Notes under the pieces: model-generated
The model's input: the letters and a program-made list of their open reading frames with translations, nothing else
Databases searched by the model: none
What the model was told of the DNA's origin: nothing
Shown: positions 10,030-18,986 of the stretch, piece after piece
Layout of the letters: the number at the start of each line of letters is the position of its first letter
Position numbering within the stretch: the first letter of the stretch is position 1
Assembly (NCBI GenBank): GCA_003163875.1
Contig: PLRK01000051.1
Span: 1-49,140 of the forward strand
DNA: 49,140 nucleotides
DNA from: Acidimicrobiaceae bacterium
GTDB taxonomy: Bacteria; Actinomycetota; Acidimicrobiia; Acidimicrobiales; RAAP-2
Direction: 5' to 3'
Program-made: the position numbers and the translations under genes

Positions 10030-11103
10030 CTACGAGAGGTCTTTTGGATTCGAAGTACGTGGCGCCTTGATCGATTCGACGTCGAGAGTGCCCGCATGCA
10101 CAATTACTTCATTGAGCAGCGCAAGCGCTCCCTCAATGTTCGATTCTGCGCCAGAACTTGCGTTGAGACATCCTTTGTCAATGCCGTCGGCAACGCGCCC
10201 ATTCTCGACGTCGTACACGGGAGTGCCCGCAGAATTTCGTCCGTGGAACCACTCGCGAGCCAAGGAATGCAACTCATCGAACTTGAGATTCTTCGTCGTC
10301 GTGGCCAATTCCGACATCGTCAAGACCGACGTCGCAACGTCGTAGGGACTCGTCTGGGGCTGATCGAATCCCGAACGGATCACGCCATCAAAGACGGCCG
10401 ACGCGCTTCGCTCGGCGACGTCGAGAAAGTCGGGTCGCTCCAACACGACGCTCGCTCGCGAGAGCGCAAACTCTTGAAGGTGGCCCCACAAGTGAGGACG
10501 GCCAGTTTCGTCGGGCGAGTTCATGAGTACGTCACCGCTCCTGCATTCGGCAATCTCGTCGCACCACGTGGTGATCGTCGAGAAGTCGAGACGGGGATCT
10601 TGGCCGCGCAGGGCAATGGCCGTGAGCACGTGGAGCGCGCGCACGTCGGCGGGCACTTCAACGTCGTCGAGATGTGTCGCACCGCGTCGTAACGCGTCTT
10701 CAATTCGCTCGTCATCGAAGTAGGTGCGACCATTCGCCAAGGCGAGCATTGCTCTGGCGTGCCAGAAGTGACCACCAGCAACTGACGTTCTGGTGTCCGC
10801 GTTGATATCGCCATCCCAGTCCTTGATGAAATTGCACCAGCGACCATCGTCTCGTTGCATGGCGAGGATGAAATCTACGAGACCATCGCACCATTCCTTG
10901 GCCCACGCCAAACCGGTGCGGCTCCACAACGCACAGTAGAGTTGCAGTGCCCTCGCCGCGTCATCGACGCACGCGACTCCTTCGAAGCCGGCCTCTTGGG
11001 CGGTGATGAATTGGCCTTTGGCATCGGCGTAGACGGCAATCGCGATTGCGTTGGGTGACAGCGCCGGCACTGGTCTCGCCAATCGGGCGATTTGACGAAT
11101 CAA
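10030..11103 (-). CDS. six-hairpin glycosidase-like protein
   Basis: ORF 10030..11211; TTG start at 11103 proposed because TTGA overlaps the stop of the upstream GT4 gene. VDDAARALQLYCAL, MQRDDGRWCNFI, LWGHLQEFALSRA alpha/alpha-barrel-like motifs. Confidence 0.65.
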   Translation of the reverse strand: MIRQIARLARPVPALSPNAIAIAVYADAKGQFITAQEAGFEGVACVDDAARALQLYCALWSRTGLAWAKEWCDGLVDFILAMQRDDGRWCNFIKDWDGDINADTRTSVAGGHFWHARAMLALANGRTYFDDERIEDALRRGATHLDDVEVPADVRALHVLTAIALRGQDPRLDFSTITTWCDEIAECRSGDVLMNSPDETGRPHLWGHLQEFALSRASVVLERPDFLDVAERSASAVFDGVIRSGFDQPQTSPYDVATSVLTMSELATTTKNLKFDELHSLAREWFHGRNSAGTPVYDVENGRVADGIDKGCLNASSGAESNIEGALALLNEVIVHAGTLDVESIKAPRTSNPKDLS

Positions 11104-12500
11104 GCGCCGGCACCACGCTGGGGGGAGTGGGTCACGAGCTTTCGACGATGCTCGGCCGATTGGACGTGCGCATTCGCCAGGTCGAGGAAGGCGCGAGCGG
11201 ACTTGGGCCACGTGGTTTCTCGCCCGTACACGTAGGTCGCGTGTTCGAGTCGACTCTTGAAGGCGTCATCGTCAAGGATCGAATTCGTGGCGTCGGCGAG
11301 TTGCTGGGCATCGCGGAAATCGACCAGAAGTCCACGACCTTCGCCGAGGGCTTCGATTGCGTGCAGGTAGCGCGTTGAGATAATGGCCTTTCCGGCGCTC
11401 AGGGCGTAGGACAAGGTGCCACTCGTGATCTGATTGGGATCGAGGTAGGGCGTGACGTAGACATCGCTCGCCAGCAAGAGTTCGATTATCTCTCGTAGCG
11501 TCATGTAGTTGTCGATGAAACTCACGTGCTCTTCAATGCCGAGGTGACGAATCAAGTCGCGAAGTTCATTGCGGTACGCCTCGCCTTGAACCCGTAGTAA
11601 GTCAGGGTGAGTCTGACCAGCAATGAGGTAGATCGAATCCGGATGGTCGCGCAGTACGTCGGGCATGGCAGCGATCATGTACTCGAGGCCTTTTCGCGGA
11701 TCGACAAGTCCGAAGGTGGAGATCAAGGTCCGGTCCTTCAAACCCATCTTGGCCTTGAAGGTATGGCGACCACTTGGGTCGATGACGGGTGTGCCGTGGG
11801 CGATGACGCGCACCGGCTTGTCAATGCCGTAAATGGTCTCGAGCAGCCACACGGCGGTGTGCGACATGACGACTACTTCATCGCTCGCTTGGGCGATCGA
11901 GCGAATTGCTTCACGCATGCTCTCCGAAGGTTCGGGAAGTACGGTATGCAACGTCGTGATCACTGGTTTTTTCAGCTCGACGAGGAACGACCAGAGATAG
12001 TCGTGGTAGACGCTGTGGGTCGAGCCATCCTTCGTGGTCTCTTCACTCCAAATGCCGTAGAGACCGAATTCGTGTTGGACGATGACGATATCGACATTGG
12101 ACTCATTGATGTCCCGAGCAGCCTGGCGAAAGCTGTTTTCGCGATCTTGGCGGATACGCCAGCGGACATTGGATTTGTACGCGCGAAGGGCACTGGGTTC
12201 GTCAATGGCGGCGACGTAACAGATGACTTTTGGATCGACATCTTCGATGGCTCCCATCAAATCGGCACTGAACGTGGCGATGCCACATCGGCGGGGTGGA
12301 GCCGTGGAGAGGAAGGCTATTCGTATTGCTCCAACATATCGTCGAAGTAACCGCGCCGTTTCAGTGTTTCCTGGCCCTTTTTTCCTTTGGAGTTGAGGTT
12401 CAATGGCGTGCCTCCTGGTTCGTCGTACGCGAGAGCCTTCGATCATGACTCTCGGCTCAGCATCACCCTCGACGTGCTCGCTCCGTAGTGGGATGACCAT
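11100..12500 (-). CDS. glycosyltransferase family 4 (GT-B) protein; N-terminus uncertain
   Basis: IRIAFLSTAPPRRCGIATFSADL, STFGLVDPRKGLEYMIAAMPDV, ASDVYVTPYLDPNQITSGTLSYALSAGKAIISTRY. Confidence 0.85.
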   Translation of the reverse strand: MVIPLRSEHVEGDAEPRVMIEGSRVRRTRRHAIEPQLQRKKGPGNTETARLLRRYVGAIRIAFLSTAPPRRCGIATFSADLMGAIEDVDPKVICYVAAIDEPSALRAYKSNVRWRIRQDRENSFRQAARDINESNVDIVIVQHEFGLYGIWSEETTKDGSTHSVYHDYLWSFLVELKKPVITTLHTVLPEPSESMREAIRSIAQASDEVVVMSHTAVWLLETIYGIDKPVRVIAHGTPVIDPSGRHTFKAKMGLKDRTLISTFGLVDPRKGLEYMIAAMPDVLRDHPDSIYLIAGQTHPDLLRVQGEAYRNELRDLIRHLGIEEHVSFIDNYMTLREIIELLLASDVYVTPYLDPNQITSGTLSYALSAGKAIISTRYLHAIEALGEGRGLLVDFRDAQQLADATNSILDDDAFKSRLEHATYVYGRETTWPKSARAFLDLANAHVQSAEHRRKLVTHSPQRGAGA

Positions 12501-12709
12501 TCATTGGGTTGCTGGTGACGCGGGGCACGATTCTCGGCCGAGTGACACGGAGTACGTCGAGAAGGGCGTTAGAGTTTCACGGATGCGGGGCATCAACAGG
12601 AGAACAATGACGCTACGTCGCGTCCCGACGCCACGTTGCGCCACTCGCATCACAAAAGAAATGACGCGGTGACCCGTTGGCACTAATCGACACAACTGAC
12701 AAGGATGGC

Positions 12710-13822
12710 ATGAATCCCTTCGTACTGAAACCGCTGCCGCTGCTCATTGAAGCCGACATCAACGATCCGTTCGAGATCGAGGGGATCCTCAATCCGGCGG
12801 CGGCCCGGGGTCCCGACGGGGAGCTCTACCTCTTTCCGCGAATCGTTGGCAAGGGCAATTACAGCCGAATCGGGATCATGCGAGTGATTTTTGACGACGC
12901 GGGCGAACCGGTGGGTGTCGAGCGAATGGGTATTGCATTGGAGCCTGAAGCCCCGTACGAATTGCGTGGTGAAGGGATGGGCGGATGTGAGGATCCTCGC
13001 ATCACGTACGTTGAGCCAATCGATTTGTATGTCATGACCTACACGGCATTTTCGATGCAAGGCCCTCGTATCGCCATTGCCGCCTCGCGCGACCTGCTGC
13101 ATTGGGATCGATTGGGGTTGGCCAAGTTCGCACCGGTCGGTGCAATCACCTTCGACAATGTTGACAACAAGGATGCGGTGATGTTCCCGCGTCCAGTGCC
13201 CGGTCCGACCGGAGACCTCGAACTCGCGTTGCTGCATCGTCCCTACTTCTCCGGTGTGGAACACGAGGAGACTCTGCGCCTAGGTCAGGAACGAAAGCTC
13301 GACCTCAGTCGCGAGTCCATCTGGTTATCCTTCAGCCCCTTGCAACTTGGCGACGATCGTGAGGAGTTAACCCGCTTCGCGACACATATCCCATTAGTGA
13401 CGCCAGAGGCACCCTGGGAAAATCTCAAGATTGGCTCCGGCACACCACCGGTACTGACGCCCGAAGGCTGGCTCATCATCTATCACGGTGTGAGTAGCGA
13501 ATTCGATCCCGATGCCGGGAAGGAACGACTCACCTATTCGGCCGGTATCACAATCCTCGCCGAGGAGAACCCTCAAGACGTGGTGTTTCGAACCCAGCAT
13601 CCGATATTGACGCCCGTCCCGACGCCCGGACCACGAGGAACGAGTGCTGACGTAGTGTTCCCCACGGGAATCGACCGTCGCGACGACATCGGACAGCCGG
13701 ACCGTTTTGACGTGTACTTCGGCATCAACGACTTTCGCATCGGCGTCGCGCGTCTTGATTTCCCGACCGACGTCGGGCTATCGACAACAGTTGGAGCGAC
13801 CAGTGTCGTTACGACTCTTTGA
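12710..13822 (+). CDS. GH130-family glycoside phosphorylase/hydrolase
   Basis: NPAAARGPDGELYLFPRIV, GCEDPRIT, KDAVMFPR, KIGSGTPPVLTPEGWLIIYHGV, five-bladed propeller-like; ATG 12710 preceded by aagga. Confidence 0.85.
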   Translation: MNPFVLKPLPLLIEADINDPFEIEGILNPAAARGPDGELYLFPRIVGKGNYSRIGIMRVIFDDAGEPVGVERMGIALEPEAPYELRGEGMGGCEDPRITYVEPIDLYVMTYTAFSMQGPRIAIAASRDLLHWDRLGLAKFAPVGAITFDNVDNKDAVMFPRPVPGPTGDLELALLHRPYFSGVEHEETLRLGQERKLDLSRESIWLSFSPLQLGDDREELTRFATHIPLVTPEAPWENLKIGSGTPPVLTPEGWLIIYHGVSSEFDPDAGKERLTYSAGITILAEENPQDVVFRTQHPILTPVPTPGPRGTSADVVFPTGIDRRDDIGQPDRFDVYFGINDFRIGVARLDFPTDVGLSTTVGATSVVTTL

Positions 13823-13860
13823 CGCCAGATCAGGACGAGAACTGAGAGGTGAGGCGTCGT

Positions 13861-14250
13861 TTAGCCGACGAACTTCTTCACGTCGGCAATGAGCTTGTTC
13901 TCTACCTCAAGGCTCCACGCCGAATCAGCGATGTCGACGACGAGGAAGAGATCCGAGAGCAGCAACGTCTCGATGGCAGCGACGCCAAGGTGCTGCAACC
14001 ATTTTCCAACGCCGAAGTGAACGTTGAAATCCGCGGGCGTACCGGTGATCGTGATGGTGAACGCACGGTCGGCGTCGACAACCTCACGCAAGAATCCAGA
14101 CTTTTTCGCTTGAATGACCGTACCCTTGTCGCTTGTTGGTGACGTTTGGACGGTAAAGCCGTCGTCGGTGAGGTACTTTTGAATGTGAGCCTGCAGGGCA
14201 CTGAGGTCAGTGCCTTTTCCTTGAAAATGTTCATCTTTGTCGCCGAGCAT
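13861..14250 (-). CDS. conserved hypothetical protein
   Basis: Internal start MLGDKDEHFQGKGTDLSALQ; codes across full length, convergent with the GH130 gene. Confidence 0.5.
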   Translation of the reverse strand: MLGDKDEHFQGKGTDLSALQAHIQKYLTDDGFTVQTSPTSDKGTVIQAKKSGFLREVVDADRAFTITITGTPADFNVHFGVGKWLQHLGVAAIETLLLSDLFLVVDIADSAWSLEVENKLIADVKKFVG

Positions 14251-14395
14251 TGAGCCCTCCTGAATGGTGTAAATGATCAATCGATCTCAATCCTAGTGAG
14301 CGGTCGGTAACTTTCATCGAAGAATTTCGACTACTGCCCGACGCAACGAGGTACCCGAGTGACCCAAGCGTGAACATCGAGGGAACAACCATAGG

Positions 14396-14839
14396 ATGCA
14401 ACCTATGGCGAGATACCAGACAGAGATCGAGTCCACGTTCACGGCTGGTGCCGCGTTTCACTACATGGCGGAATTTCAAAATGTCGAGCATTGGGATCCA
14501 GGCGTGAGGACTGCGGAGAAATTGTCCGATGAACCAGCGCGTCTCGGTACTGAATTTCGCGTGCTCACCGTGACGAATGGGCGAGAGATTCCTATCGTTT
14601 ATCGAATTAGTGAATTCGACGAAGGTTCACGTGTGGTGTTGAGGGGCGAGACGTCACGTCTCATCTCACAAGATGAGATCACCGTTCGCGCGAACGGTGA
14701 TGAATCCGTCGTCACGTACATCGCGAATCTCAAACTGCGTGGACCTCTTGCAATCCTCAACCCCTTCTTGGGATCTACCTTGAAGAAAATCGGGGACCGC
14801 GCGCGCGACCAGCTTCGAAAGTCCTTGAATCCTTCCTAG
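14396..14839 (+). CDS. SRPBCC / polyketide cyclase-like protein
   Basis: TEIESTFTAGAAFHYMAEFQNVEHWDPGV...GPLAILNPFLGSTLKKIGDRARDQLRK. Confidence 0.75.
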   Translation: MQPMARYQTEIESTFTAGAAFHYMAEFQNVEHWDPGVRTAEKLSDEPARLGTEFRVLTVTNGREIPIVYRISEFDEGSRVVLRGETSRLISQDEITVRANGDESVVTYIANLKLRGPLAILNPFLGSTLKKIGDRARDQLRKSLNPS

Positions 14840-15567
14840 GGCGCCGACCACTCTGCACTCGTGCGACTCGCTCGCGAGGTAAATACCACGACTGCGAGAA
14901 TGCCAACGACGGCGAGCAATAACGGCCAGTAGATCTGTGCGTGCAGAACAAGGATTGCTCCGGCGAGCCCGCCAATGAACATGCCCAGAATTGAGACTGC
15001 GCGGCGCACGTTGGTAATGGACAACTGCTTGACGTGACCTAGGTCGGCGACCATCCCGGTAATCGTGAGGGTCAAGACGGTCGTCGTGAGATCGGGTATC
15101 GCGAGCTTGCGAGCGGTCGCGTTTTGGAGCCCCATCGCGATCCCCATCATGCCAATGAGTGCGAAGCGGTATCCTCCCGTCGACGGATTCGCGGTTTGGG
15201 TCGCCAGGATGAAGGCAATGGCGAGGAACACGCTTTGAATTGAGGCGGCAGTGACGAGTAGCGAACCACGGTGCGTGGAGCGGTAGACGAAGAGTCGTCC
15301 ACCGATCGCCGCGCCCACGACAAAGGCCCCGAGCGCGGCGAGTGAGGCACTGATGGAAAATCCGGGAGCGCCCGCCAAGGCGAAACCAAGAAAGACAATG
15401 TTGCCTGTCATATTGGCGACAAAGACGTGACCCAGGACGAGATAGCTGAACGCATCGACGAGGCCGGTGACGACGGTCATGAGCACCATCATTGAGGGCA
15501 GTAGACCGTGGCGACGATTGCGATGTGGTACGAACGTATCGGCGACGTCAGCGAAGATGCGTGGCAT
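14836..15567 (-). CDS. DUF1275 (YoaK-like) membrane protein
   Basis: MMVLMTVVTGLVDAFSYLVLGHVFVANMTGNIVFLGFALAG; multiple TM segments. Confidence 0.8.
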   Translation of the reverse strand: MPRIFADVADTFVPHRNRRHGLLPSMMVLMTVVTGLVDAFSYLVLGHVFVANMTGNIVFLGFALAGAPGFSISASLAALGAFVVGAAIGGRLFVYRSTHRGSLLVTAASIQSVFLAIAFILATQTANPSTGGYRFALIGMMGIAMGLQNATARKLAIPDLTTTVLTLTITGMVADLGHVKQLSITNVRRAVSILGMFIGGLAGAILVLHAQIYWPLLLAVVGILAVVVFTSRASRTSAEWSAP

Positions 15568-15626
15568 ATGGTCTCCTCATCATGTCGTCGTTGTCAAGAA
15601 TTCGATGAAACGGAGTCGTCGAGATG

Positions 15627-16646
15627 TCATCCCTCGTCCACGTGCAACTCATAGCGAAGGGGTACGAGGGATCGCCGGTGTCGAGGATCAATGGCACCCC
15701 AAATGCCGCGCGGCAACCAGAGCGTGACGATGATAGCGAACGCACCCAGGATGACCAGATACCACACGCCGTAGTTGTCAAGGGTCTGTTCAAGAATGAA
15801 AAAGATCACCGCTCCGATGATGGGGCCCTCGAAGGAACCAATGCCGCCGACCAGCACCATGAAGATCATGAATGCCGAGTATTGGATGGCAAAGGATGAG
15901 TTGGGCTGGACCTCCAGGTTCGAGATAATGAGCAGCGCGCCAGCGCCGCCGCAAATGGCCGCCGAAAGAATGAAGATGAATCGCTTCGTGCGAACGACGC
16001 TTACCCCAGTGGCGGCGGCGGAGTGTTCATCGTCGCGCACCGCAACGAGCGCCATACCAATTCGACTTCGAAGTAGAAAGCCTGTGACGCCCAGCGCCAG
16101 CACACAGAGCGCGAGGGCGAACCAGTAGGTGATGTCGTCACGGGTGATGGGACTTAGATTGTTGAGGTCATTCAACGACGCTCCGGCTCCACCACCAAGA
16201 TTCGACTGTTGACCAATGACCAATTGGAAGACCTGGGCGATGACCCAGGTGCCAATCGCGAAGTACCCACCTCGTAGTCGAAAAGCGAGAAACGAGACGG
16301 GAATGCTGACGAGACCCGAAAGGACGATGGCAATCGGAACTCCGTACCAGGCCAACACCCCGTGCAGCGATAGGTCAAGGACCGCGTAGGACGCGAAACC
16401 AATGAACGCCTGTTGGCCAATACTGATCATTCCTCCATAACCCGCGACGAGATTCCAACCGACCGCCATGATGAGAAGGATGAAAAATTGGGTGAGGTCA
16501 TTGGTGGTCGCGTCACCAGTGATGGCGGGTGCAAACGCGAGTAGCACCGCGACCACGATCACCGTACCGAGACCGAGTCGCGATCCTTTGGAACCTCGCG
16601 TGACGAGGGGCGCGACGTCGAGCGGTGAATTCGTGATCTCACTCAC
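15627..16646 (-). CDS. livM: branched-chain amino acid-type ABC transporter permease
   Basis: LVAGYGGMISIGQQAFIGFASYA, LRLRGGYFAIGTW, GIGSFEGPIIGA. Confidence 0.85.
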   Translation of the reverse strand: MSEITNSPLDVAPLVTRGSKGSRLGLGTVIVVAVLLAFAPAITGDATTNDLTQFFILLIMAVGWNLVAGYGGMISIGQQAFIGFASYAVLDLSLHGVLAWYGVPIAIVLSGLVSIPVSFLAFRLRGGYFAIGTWVIAQVFQLVIGQQSNLGGGAGASLNDLNNLSPITRDDITYWFALALCVLALGVTGFLLRSRIGMALVAVRDDEHSAAATGVSVVRTKRFIFILSAAICGGAGALLIISNLEVQPNSSFAIQYSAFMIFMVLVGGIGSFEGPIIGAVIFFILEQTLDNYGVWYLVILGAFAIIVTLWLPRGIWGAIDPRHRRSLVPLRYELHVDEG

Positions 16647-17518
16647 CGGGCGACCTCGCTCTTCAATCCAACCAAGCCTTGCGGTCGAAACGCGAGAATT
16701 GCGAGGAATACCAGATCTCCAATGAGAATGCCGTCAGCGGCGTTGATCTGACTCCCCACTGTTTGAGCGATGCCGAGCGCAATTCCTCCGATCAAGGTGC
16801 CCCAAAGATTGCCGAGTCCCCCGATGATGACGGCTTCGAAGGCGAATAGCAAATCCGATGAACCCGACGTGGGAGCAAAGGACGTACGCATCGCAAGGAA
16901 CAATCCTCCAATCGCGACGGTCGCGAGCGCAATGGCGGTCGCGATGGAACGGGTGCGCTTGGGATTGATGCCACTGAGCGACGCCGCTCGTCGATTGTCC
17001 GCAGTCGCGCGAAGCGCAAGTCCCGTGCGGGTCTTTGAGAGGAAAAGCTGGAGTCCGACGATGACGATCACCGCAATCACGAAAATGATGACGTTCAAGC
17101 GTCCGACGTACACGTCGGTGGCGATCTTCCAACTTTGATATGACAGCGCTCCAATATTGAGCGATTGGTCATTTGCTCCGAAGGTTTGTTGGAGGAGGTT
17201 CTCGATGACAATCGAGAGGCCGAACGTCACGAGAAGCGGTGACAATTCACCACCGTCGAGAGCACGGTCGAAGAGAAATCGTTGGAGGAAGTAACCAACG
17301 AGGGCCGCGACTGGTACCACCGCCGCAAAGGTCCACAGCGGATTCCCACCCAAGTGCTCGATCAAGATGATCGAGAAATACGCCGCCAGGACACCGATGT
17401 CGCCGTGAGCGAGATTTACCAGGCGCATCACACCAAACATCAGCGAGAGACCACAAGCGAAGATCGCGTAGAGTCCGCCGAGGAGCAATCCCTGGACCAC
17501 CGCGTTTAGCCAGATCAC
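16643..17518 (-). CDS. livH: branched-chain amino acid-type ABC transporter permease
   Basis: GLLLGGLYAIFACGLSLMFGVMRLVNLAHGDIGVLAAY, GGLGNLWGTLIGG. Confidence 0.88.
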   Translation of the reverse strand: MIWLNAVVQGLLLGGLYAIFACGLSLMFGVMRLVNLAHGDIGVLAAYFSIILIEHLGGNPLWTFAAVVPVAALVGYFLQRFLFDRALDGGELSPLLVTFGLSIVIENLLQQTFGANDQSLNIGALSYQSWKIATDVYVGRLNVIIFVIAVIVIVGLQLFLSKTRTGLALRATADNRRAASLSGINPKRTRSIATAIALATVAIGGLFLAMRTSFAPTSGSSDLLFAFEAVIIGGLGNLWGTLIGGIALGIAQTVGSQINAADGILIGDLVFLAILAFRPQGLVGLKSEVAR

Positions 17519-18243
17519 GACGCTGCCTTTGACGAGGGTCCTAGGTCGTGGCCGAAATACGCTTGACTGATTGCTCGTTGGCTCAGCGTGTCTGGTTTTC
17601 CCTCAAGGACGACGCGACCCTCGAGAAGGCAAATCGCGTAGTTAGCCGCCGCCAGCGCTTCGGTGATGTTCTGTTCGACTACTAGGAGGGTGGTGCCTTC
17701 GGCGGTGATGCGTTGTAATGCCGCATAGAGATCACGGATGATCACGGGGGCGAGCCCCAGGCTGACTTCGTCGAGCAGTAACAACGAGGGATTCGACATC
17801 AACGCTCGTCCAATCGCGACCGCTTGTTGTTCACCCCCCGAAAGCACCGCCGCGCGATGCTTTCGGCGAGCCGCAATGAAGGGAAAGAGCTCGTAGACGG
17901 CATCGAGGTCCCACGTGCCGCGTCGCCGTGTAGAGGCACCACTTCGAAGATTGTCTTCGACGCTGAGTGTTCCAAAGAGGTGGCGACCCTCGGGCACGAG
18001 GGCAATTCCTTTGCGCACTCGCTGGTGAGGGGCGAGTGAGGTGATGTCGATGTCGTCGAAGAACACTCGTCCTTCGCGGGGCGCCTGTTCCCCTGAGATG
18101 AGTGAAAGGAGGGTCGACTTGCCGGCGCCATTTGCGCCAATGACGGCGAGGATCTCGCCCTGATCAACCTCCAGCGAGAGCTCTTGGAGCGCTTGGAGGT
18201 GTCCATAGTAGGCGGTGACCCTGTCAAGACGTAGGTGCGTCAT
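17515..18243 (-). CDS. livF: branched-chain amino acid-type ABC transporter ATP-binding protein
   Basis: Start at internal MTHLRLDRVTAYYG (18243, ATGA overlap with upstream gene); GANGAGKST, LSGGEQQAVAIGRALMSNPSLLLLDE. Confidence 0.88.
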   Translation of the reverse strand: MTHLRLDRVTAYYGHLQALQELSLEVDQGEILAVIGANGAGKSTLLSLISGEQAPREGRVFFDDIDITSLAPHQRVRKGIALVPEGRHLFGTLSVEDNLRSGASTRRRGTWDLDAVYELFPFIAARRKHRAAVLSGGEQQAVAIGRALMSNPSLLLLDEVSLGLAPVIIRDLYAALQRITAEGTTLLVVEQNITEALAAANYAICLLEGRVVLEGKPDTLSQRAISQAYFGHDLGPSSKAAS

Positions 18244-18986
18244 TGCGGGCCCACGATCAACGCCGCGCTTCCGAAGTAGCTTTCGACGACCGCCGCACTT
18301 TGCAGCACATCTTCTGGAGTGCCTTCCGCGATGATGTGCCCGCCACTCAGGCACACCATTCGATCAGCGGTTGCGAGGAGCGCTCGCACCACGTGCTCGA
18401 CCCACACGAAGGTCAGACCAGCGTCACGAAGCGAAAGGATGATCTCGGTCAGCACGACGACTTCTGCATCACTGAGGCCGCCCGCAACCTCGTCGAGAAG
18501 AACGAGTGACGGTCGGCCAGCGATTGCCCGTGCGACCTCCAGGCGTTTGCGGTCAAGCAAGCGCAACTGCGCACCAGCGACGTTCGCGATGTGGTTCATG
18601 CCGCAACGCTCAATAGCGAACGCCGCGCTCTCTTTGGCCTCCTCACCGCGCAGACCACCCGCCTGTTGGGCGGCGAGCAGCGCGTGCTCGAAGACAGTAA
18701 GGCCAATGAAGGGACGCGGAATTTGGTAGGTACGCGCGAGCCCGAGACGCGCTCGATGTGAGGAGCGTACGTTGGTTACGTCGCGGTCGTTGAACACGAT
18801 AGTGCCGCTGTCCGCCCGGACGTCACCACCGATCATTGCCAGCATGGTGGTTTTCCCGGCCCCGTTTGGGCCCACCATGCCAACAATGCTTCCTCGATCA
18901 ACGCTCAACGAGACGCCGTCAGCGACGACGACTGATCCCAGGCGTTTCTCGAGCTCGGTGATTTGTAGGAGTGGCTGATCCGTCAG
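18240..18986 (-). CDS. livG: branched-chain amino acid-type ABC transporter ATP-binding protein; probable CTG start
   Basis: GPNGAGKTT, LVLLDEVAGGLSD. The ORF-track start (TTG 18908) cuts off LLQITELEKRLGSVVVADGVSL; the frame is open to CTG 18986, overlapping the livK stop. Confidence 0.75.
   Translation of the reverse strand: MTDQPLLQITELEKRLGSVVVADGVSLSVDRGSIVGMVGPNGAGKTTMLAMIGGDVRADSGTIVFNDRDVTNVRSSHRARLGLARTYQIPRPFIGLTVFEHALLAAQQAGGLRGEEAKESAAFAIERCGMNHIANVAGAQLRLLDRKRLEVARAIAGRPSLVLLDEVAGGLSDAEVVVLTEIILSLRDAGLTFVWVEHVVRALLATADRMVCLSGGHIIAEGTPEDVLQSAAVVESYFGSAALIVGPQ

Noticed and set aside
11607-12350. 247 aa + strand ORF
   Set aside because: Antisense shadow of the GT4 gene.
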